From: Pseudomonadota bacterium
GTDB taxonomy: Bacteria; Pseudomonadota; Gammaproteobacteria; Burkholderiales; Burkholderiaceae_C
NCBI GenBank assembly: GCA_023442945.1
Contig: JAEZWW010000049.1
Span: forward strand, 1 to 56,426
DNA length: 56,426 nt
Direction: 5' to 3'
A model generated the notes under the pieces. That model was not told the origin of the DNA. It ran no database searches and saw nothing but the letters and a program-made list of their open reading frames with translations. A program made the position numbers and the translations under genes. Of the stretch, positions 51,958 through 56,426 are shown piece after piece. The first letter of the stretch is position 1, and the number at the start of each line of letters is the position of its first letter.

Positions 51958-51984
51958 TAGCGCCTCAGCGGGCGCGCTTTTTTT
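51958..51984 (+). terminator. Terminator of the pseudouridine synthase gene
   Basis: GCGCC and GGCGC arms with a 6-nt loop, then GC and a run of seven T. It overlaps the predicted start point of the htpG promoter. Confidence 0.7.
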
Positions 51985-52051
51985 AGGCCGCAGCCCCTGT
52001 CGCCCCGTGGCGACCCTGTTTTTTGTTTGTCTTTGACCTGATCCATCCACC

Positions 52052-54142
52052 ATGAGCACCCAAAAACACGCTTTCCAGGCCGAAGTGGCCCAGCTGCTGC
52101 ACCTGGTCACCCATTCGCTGTATTCCAACCCAGAGATCTTCCTGCGCGAGCTGATCTCCAACGCGTCCGACGCCTGCGACAAGCTGCGTTTTGAAGCGCT
52201 GGCCAACCCGTCGTTGTACGGCGACCAGCCCGAGCTGGAAGTGCGCATCAGCTTCGACAAGGCCGCCAAGACGCTGACGGTGACCGACACCGGCATCGGC
52301 ATGAGCGAGGCCGAGGCGATCGCCCACCTGGGCACCATCGCCAAGAGCGGCACCAAGGAATTCATGAACAAGCTGTCGGGCGACCAGAAGGCCGACTCGC
52401 AGCTGATCGGCCAGTTTGGCGTGGGCTTTTATTCGGGCTTCATCGTCGCAGACAAGATCACCGTCGAATCGCGCCGCGCTGGCCTGCCGGCCAGTGAAGG
52501 CGTGCGCTGGACCAGCAAGGGCGACGGCGACTTCGAGGTCGAAAGCATCACCCGCGAAGCGCGCGGCACCAGCGTCATCCTGCACCTGCGTGACGACGCG
52601 CTGGACTTTGCCGACGGTTGGCGCCTGAAGGAGCTGATCAACAAGTATTCCGACCACATCTCCCTGCCCATCAAGATGGAAGGCGAGAAGTGGGAAGAGA
52701 GCAAGGAAGAAGGCCAGCCCGGCCACATGGTCAAGACCGGCGAGTGGGAAACCGTCAACCAGGCCAATGCGCTGTGGACGCGCCCCAAGAAAGACATCAC
52801 CGACCAGCAGTTCAAGGACTTCTACCAACAGATCGCCCACGATTGGGAGCCGCCGCTGGCCTGGAGCCTGAACCGCGTCGAAGGCAGCACCGAATACACG
52901 CAGCTGCTGTACGTGCCCAGCCACGCGCCCATGGACATGTGGGACCGCGACAAGAAGGCCGGCATCAAGCTGTACGTCAAGCGCGTGTTCATCATGGACG
53001 ACGCTGAGCAGCTCATCCCGCGCTACCTGCGCTTCATCAAAGGCGTGGTCGATTCGGCCGATTTGCCGCTGAACGTCAGCCGCGAGCTGCTGCAAGAAAG
53101 CCGCGACGTGCGCGCCATCCGCGACGGCAACACGCGCCGCGTGCTCAGCATGCTGGAAGACATGGCCAAGGCGCAGGACGCCGCTGGCACGGATGAAGCC
53201 GAGGCCGCCGCAGCCCCCGCAGCCGACGGCAAGATCGATGTGGGCACCGGCGATTCGACCCCCGCCCCCGAGCCGACCGAGCTGCAAGGCGACGCCGTGA
53301 CCGACGTGGTCGATAAGAACGACGCGCCCACCGCGGCCGACGCCGCGGCCAAGTTTGCCGAAGACAACGCGTCCGGCAAGTACGCCATCTTCTGGCGCGA
53401 ATTCGGCGCCGTGCTGAAAGAAGGCCTGGGCGAAGACACCGCCAACCGCGAGCGCATCGCCAAGCTGCTGCGCTACGCGTCCAGCATCGTGGACACCGAA
53501 ACCGTGTCCTTCGCCGACTACAAGGCGCGCATGAAGGAGGGCCAGAAGGCCATCTACTACATCACCGCCGACACCGCCGCCGCCGCGCGCAACAGCCCGC
53601 AGCTGGAGCTGTTCAAGAAGAAGGGCATCGAAGTCCTGCTGATGACCGACCGCGTGGACGAATGGGCGCTGTCCTTCCTGCGCGAATTCGACGGCACGCC
53701 GCTGCAGTCCGTCGCCAAAGGCGCGGTCGATCTGGGCGACCTGCAAGACGAGGCCGAAAAGAAAGCCGCTGAAGCCGCCGCCGAAACCGTCAAGCCACTG
53801 CTGGAAAAGCTGAAGGACGTGCTGAAGAACGAGGCCGAAGACGTGCGCGTCACCACCCGCCTGGTCGATTCACCCGCCTGCCTGGTCGTGAAAGACGCCG
53901 GTATGAGCATGCAACTGGCCCGCATGCTCAAACAAGCCGGTCAACCCGTGCCCGAGACCAAACCCGTGCTGGAAATCAACGCCGAGCACCCGCTGGTCAA
54001 AAAGCTCGAAGGCATGGACGCGAACACGCCGCAGTTCAACGACCTGGCGCACGTGGTGTTTGACCAGGCGCTGTTGGCCGAAGGTGGTCTGCCGGAGGAT
54101 CCGGCGGCTTATGTGCGACGGGTGAATGCGTTGTTGGTTTGA
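52052..54142 (+). CDS. htpG: Hsp90-family chaperone HtpG
   Basis: 696 residues, about 70 more than E. coli HtpG (624). The N-terminal GHKL ATPase domain has ELISNASDACDKLRFEAL, DTGIGM and GQFGVGFYSGF. The middle domain has RVFIMDDAEQLIPRYLRFIKG split, then LPLNVSRELLQESRDV. A 60-residue acidic, Ala/Pro-rich insert (about 377-440, nucleotides 53179-53373) lies in the middle domain before KYAIFWREFGAVLKEG, where E. coli has only a short loop. The C-terminal dimerisation domain is intact. A candidate RpoH promoter precedes the gene and a terminator follows. Confidence 0.97.
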   Translation: MSTQKHAFQAEVAQLLHLVTHSLYSNPEIFLRELISNASDACDKLRFEALANPSLYGDQPELEVRISFDKAAKTLTVTDTGIGMSEAEAIAHLGTIAKSGTKEFMNKLSGDQKADSQLIGQFGVGFYSGFIVADKITVESRRAGLPASEGVRWTSKGDGDFEVESITREARGTSVILHLRDDALDFADGWRLKELINKYSDHISLPIKMEGEKWEESKEEGQPGHMVKTGEWETVNQANALWTRPKKDITDQQFKDFYQQIAHDWEPPLAWSLNRVEGSTEYTQLLYVPSHAPMDMWDRDKKAGIKLYVKRVFIMDDAEQLIPRYLRFIKGVVDSADLPLNVSRELLQESRDVRAIRDGNTRRVLSMLEDMAKAQDAAGTDEAEAAAAPAADGKIDVGTGDSTPAPEPTELQGDAVTDVVDKNDAPTAADAAAKFAEDNASGKYAIFWREFGAVLKEGLGEDTANRERIAKLLRYASSIVDTETVSFADYKARMKEGQKAIYYITADTAAAARNSPQLELFKKKGIEVLLMTDRVDEWALSFLREFDGTPLQSVAKGAVDLGDLQDEAEKKAAEAAAETVKPLLEKLKDVLKNEAEDVRVTTRLVDSPACLVVKDAGMSMQLARMLKQAGQPVPETKPVLEINAEHPLVKKLEGMDANTPQFNDLAHVVFDQALLAEGGLPEDPAAYVRRVNALLV

Positions 54143-54159
54143 GGGACTGACGTTGATGG

Positions 54160-54186
54160 AAAAAAGCCGCGAAAGCGGCTTTTTTA
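54160..54186 (+). terminator. Terminator of htpG
   Basis: A-run, GCCGC, loop GAAA (GNRA), GCGGC, then T-run. Confidence 0.92.
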
Positions 54187-54348
54187 TTCAGCTATTAACC
54201 GTGAAGCTGAACTCGACGGCATTGACTGCAATTAAAATGTAACAAAATTGTCCGATGCGCGAAGGACGTCGTCCTGACGCGCTGGTTCGCGCGCACCACC
54301 ATTGCGCCTCCGACAGGGCTTGATCCACCTTTACCGTTGCTCTGATAT

Positions 54349-56028
54349 ATGTCTCTTGAAGCCAGAAATCGACTCCTCCCTGACTGGTTTACACGGATCC
54401 GGACGCGTCAGACCGTGCTGCCACGTTTCCAGCGTTTCGAGGCTTGGGACCATGGGCGGATCGCTCAACTATTCAATACGATCTTGCGAAATCTGCCCGT
54501 CGGCTCCAGCTTGGTTTTGGAAATCGGCGACAAGGAGCCTTTTATTTCACGCCCCTTGAAGGGCGCGCCCGACCTTGGGGAGCGCGTCACCGAGCACTTA
54601 CTCGATGGCCAGCAACGCTTAACTGCTCTATGGCGCGGACTGCATAACAACTACGAGGACAGAACCTACTTCGTGTGCTTCGAATCCGACGAAGAATTGG
54701 GTATGCCTTACTTTGTGGAATCAATTTCCCGCTCCAAACGTGACGGCGATACGGAGCGCCGACCATTCTGGGCTAACAGTCCAGCCAAGCAATGGGAGCG
54801 CAAGGTTGTTCCACTTGACCTTTTCTTGCCAGAGATGGCCACACAGGCAAGACTCCGGAAGTGGGTGCGTGAAGCAGTTTCTAATGCCGACGATCAAGAC
54901 GAATTGTTGGCACAGGTAAGTACCATTACCCAAGAGTTTGCGACCTTCAATTTGCCATTCTTGTCGTTGCCAGCGACAACAAGCTCCCAAACTGCTTTGG
55001 ACGTGTTTATCCGCATGAACACATCGGCAGCAGCTTTGTCTGTGTACGACATCGTTGTTGCACAGCTCGAAGCGGGATTGGGACGGTCTCTGCACGAGCT
55101 GGTGGCAGAGACCCGACAAAAGCATGCGAACATGGACGAGTACTACGGCGTGGAGGGCTTGGTGCTCTACGCGAACGCGCTCCTACAGGACAAGCAACCG
55201 GTCAACGCCACATACATGGGCAAGGAGTTCGGTTTGAAACTGACGGCGGACTGGGATCGCTTCCTAGTGGGCGTGGAAAAAACCGTGGAGTTCTTGGAGG
55301 AGGAGCGTGTTTTTGACGAACGACGTCTTCCCACCGATGTCGTTCTTCCAGCATTGGTCGCTCTGTGGGCGTCGGCGCCCAAAGGACTCGACGCCGAAGG
55401 ACGTGCCCGCAATACGTTGCGAAAGTACCTGTGGTTGTCGTTCTTCACCAATCGGTACGAAAAGTCCACCAACTCGCGAGTGCTGGAGGACTTTCGTGAG
55501 CTGCGCAAACTGATCAATGGCGATGCGACGGCAACTCCGGCGATTTTCGATCAGAAGAAGCACCCGTTGCCGACTGAGAGCGAGTTGATCGATGCCGGCT
55601 GGCCCGTTCGCAAAGAACGCCTCGCGCGCGCCACGCTGGCCCTCGCGCTCAAGCGCGGCGGCGTCGATCTAGCAGACGGAGCCTCGGCTTCCCGAAGTAG
55701 CTTGAGGAAGCGCGAATACCATCATCTGTTTCCGCAAGCGCATCTTGCGCGACTAGGCGTGAACGAAGAAAAAGCTTACCGAGCACTGAACTGTGCCCTG
55801 ATCACTTGGCAGACGAACCGCAACATTTCCGACAAAGAACCTGAGCGCTATCTGACTCAACGGAGTGACGCTAACCAACTCGGCGAAGCGGAAGTGCGGA
55901 TGCGCCTTGCTACGCACTACATTCCGTTCGACGAAATGGTGATAGGTGATTACGACCAATTCCTAGCAAAACGCGCGGGAGCGATGCACGCTGCCATGAC
56001 CGCTGTTTGCATGACAGGAGGTACCTGA
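54349..56028 (+). CDS. DUF262 plus HNH (DUF1524-like) protein, single-chain GmrSD-type restriction candidate
   Basis: 559 residues. The N-terminal DUF262 (ParB-like) domain has VLPRFQRFEAWDHGRIAQLF and the diagnostic LLDGQQRLTALW with DGQQR at 86-90, the nucleotide-binding motif of GmrS. The middle is helical. The C-terminal part has REYHHLFPQAHLARLG (His458/His459), then ALNCALITWQTNRNISDKEP, a DUF1524/HNH nuclease pattern as in GmrD. GmrSD is a type IV system that cuts modified phage DNA. The gene is less GC-rich than its flanks, lacks a clear ribosome binding site and sits beside possible mobile-element debris, signs of transfer. Defence function is inferred. Confidence 0.82.
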   Translation: MSLEARNRLLPDWFTRIRTRQTVLPRFQRFEAWDHGRIAQLFNTILRNLPVGSSLVLEIGDKEPFISRPLKGAPDLGERVTEHLLDGQQRLTALWRGLHNNYEDRTYFVCFESDEELGMPYFVESISRSKRDGDTERRPFWANSPAKQWERKVVPLDLFLPEMATQARLRKWVREAVSNADDQDELLAQVSTITQEFATFNLPFLSLPATTSSQTALDVFIRMNTSAAALSVYDIVVAQLEAGLGRSLHELVAETRQKHANMDEYYGVEGLVLYANALLQDKQPVNATYMGKEFGLKLTADWDRFLVGVEKTVEFLEEERVFDERRLPTDVVLPALVALWASAPKGLDAEGRARNTLRKYLWLSFFTNRYEKSTNSRVLEDFRELRKLINGDATATPAIFDQKKHPLPTESELIDAGWPVRKERLARATLALALKRGGVDLADGASASRSSLRKREYHHLFPQAHLARLGVNEEKAYRALNCALITWQTNRNISDKEPERYLTQRSDANQLGEAEVRMRLATHYIPFDEMVIGDYDQFLAKRAGAMHAAMTAVCMTGGT

Positions 56029-56426
56029 AACAGAGCAATATGGGGGTGCGGCTTATGCGAGCCGCAAACCGAGAGACCTAAAGGCGAGGTTGTGTCGCTT
56101 GATCGGTCAGGCTTTGTTAGGGCGTTACACGCAGCGCCGTTGCTGAATAGTTTGTCCGTGTGTGCTGACCGGGATCGGTCAAAAAAGGCCTTTGAGATCG
56201 GCGGCAGGCCGATACGACTGGTCGGCGCGGTGCGGTCAAATTGCCAGGGCTTATACCTAAGGCCCGACTCACCCCGCATACACCCTGCCCAAATCCTCAA
56301 ACCCCTTGATCTCAATCGGGTTGACCTGCCCCCTTTAGACGTGCCAGTGTTGAGTTAGCAAGTCCGAGGTTGTGGAGACTACTTGATCTCCGGTGATTGC
56401 CTTGCATCGCCAGCGCACTGGCGATG
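56029..56426. other. Gene-poor, mobile-element-like end of the window
   Basis: 398 nt with no supported intact gene. It holds a hairpin TGCGGCT/AGCCGCA at 56047-56066 shortly after the DUF262 stop, a possible gene remnant on the minus strand at about 56272-56322, TGACCTGCCCCC at 56322-56333 that resembles an insertion-sequence end, and a perfect inverted repeat CATCGCCAG/CTGGCGATG with a 4-nt loop at 56405-56426. Confidence 0.5.
56272..56322 (-). pseudogene. Possible C-terminal gene remnant cut by a mobile-element end
   Basis: On the minus strand the frame reads NPIEIKGFEDLGRVYAG and stops. It begins at the TGACCTGCCCCC boundary, as expected if an insertion replaced the upstream part. Too short to identify. 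Confidence 0.25.

Noticed and set aside
54187..54348. AGCTATTA at about 54190 as an 18th core repeat copy
   Set aside because: The CCCTA and TGCGC blocks are missing at the fixed distances.
56100..56140. Integron attC-like core (GTTAGGG) near the end
   Set aside because: No matching partner core and no symmetric imperfect repeat of attC type were found.

Overview
The window is GC-rich chromosomal DNA, most likely from a betaproteobacterium of the order Burkholderiales, probably Comamonadaceae. Support comes from the gene sets (livG-livF-SBP-livH-livM, lptA-lptB-rpoN, an MFS gene near ssb, cysTWA with two sulfate-binding proteins) and from codon use. Nothing in the sequence fixes the genus. 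About 53 protein genes can be supported. I saw no rRNA, tRNA or CRISPR array.

Layout. 1-126 is the end of an IS481-type transposase. 271-5321 holds a WYL regulator with a GST, then pgpA-pncC and a membrane-anchored glutamate-synthase-like flavoprotein. 5642-10365 is a branched-chain amino-acid-type ABC operon closed by a strong terminator. 10486-22790 is nearly all minus strand: an aldehyde dehydrogenase, a PIN-domain protein, an RlmL-type rRNA methyltransferase, a degenerate phytochrome-like sensor, rpoN-lptB-lptA, dsbA, a SPOR protein and argS. 22863-28690 is an envelope-sugar locus: GtrB-like and GtrA-like proteins face two ArnT-like transferases, a YdjC/HpnK-type deacetylase and a small membrane protein. 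28728-42523 mixes housekeeping and transport genes: LysR, glcB, a DksA-like protein, cytochrome c, MFS transporters, a glutamine amidotransferase, a ClC channel, ssb, an orphan substrate-binding protein and a universal stress protein. 42755-49892 is a sulfate-uptake locus (cysTWA, two sulfate-binding proteins, a small ORF) beside a divergent SLAC1/TDT channel gene. 50028-54142 holds norE/norF-like genes, an rRNA pseudouridine synthase and htpG with a candidate heat-shock promoter. 54349-56028 is a visibly less GC-rich DUF262 plus HNH (GmrSD-like) gene, probably acquired. The last 400 bases look like mobile-element debris.

The most striking signal is not a gene. A dispersed short element occurs 17 times in about 51 kb. 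Its core has three blocks at fixed spacing: CCCTA, exactly 8 nt, TGCGC, exactly 4 nt, AGCT. It is usually followed by a T-rich GCTAT...ATAGC hairpin. Most copies lie between genes, but four lie in coding sequence: inside argS and hpnK, at the N terminus of pncC, and at the C terminus and stop codon of the rlmL-type gene. Others touch the start regions of cysT and cysA or form a terminator. A second, GC-rich element follows the stop codons of lptB and the first sulfate-binding-protein gene.

How the genes work together. The liv operon and the cys locus are complete importers. The 22.9-28.7 kb locus resembles undecaprenyl-phosphate-hexosamine pathways that decorate lipid A (Francisella FlmF/NaxD/FlmK, Bordetella Lgm), which is inference. 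lptA-lptB adds LPS transport. norE/norF and the cytochrome c suggest respiratory flexibility, but norCB is not in the window.
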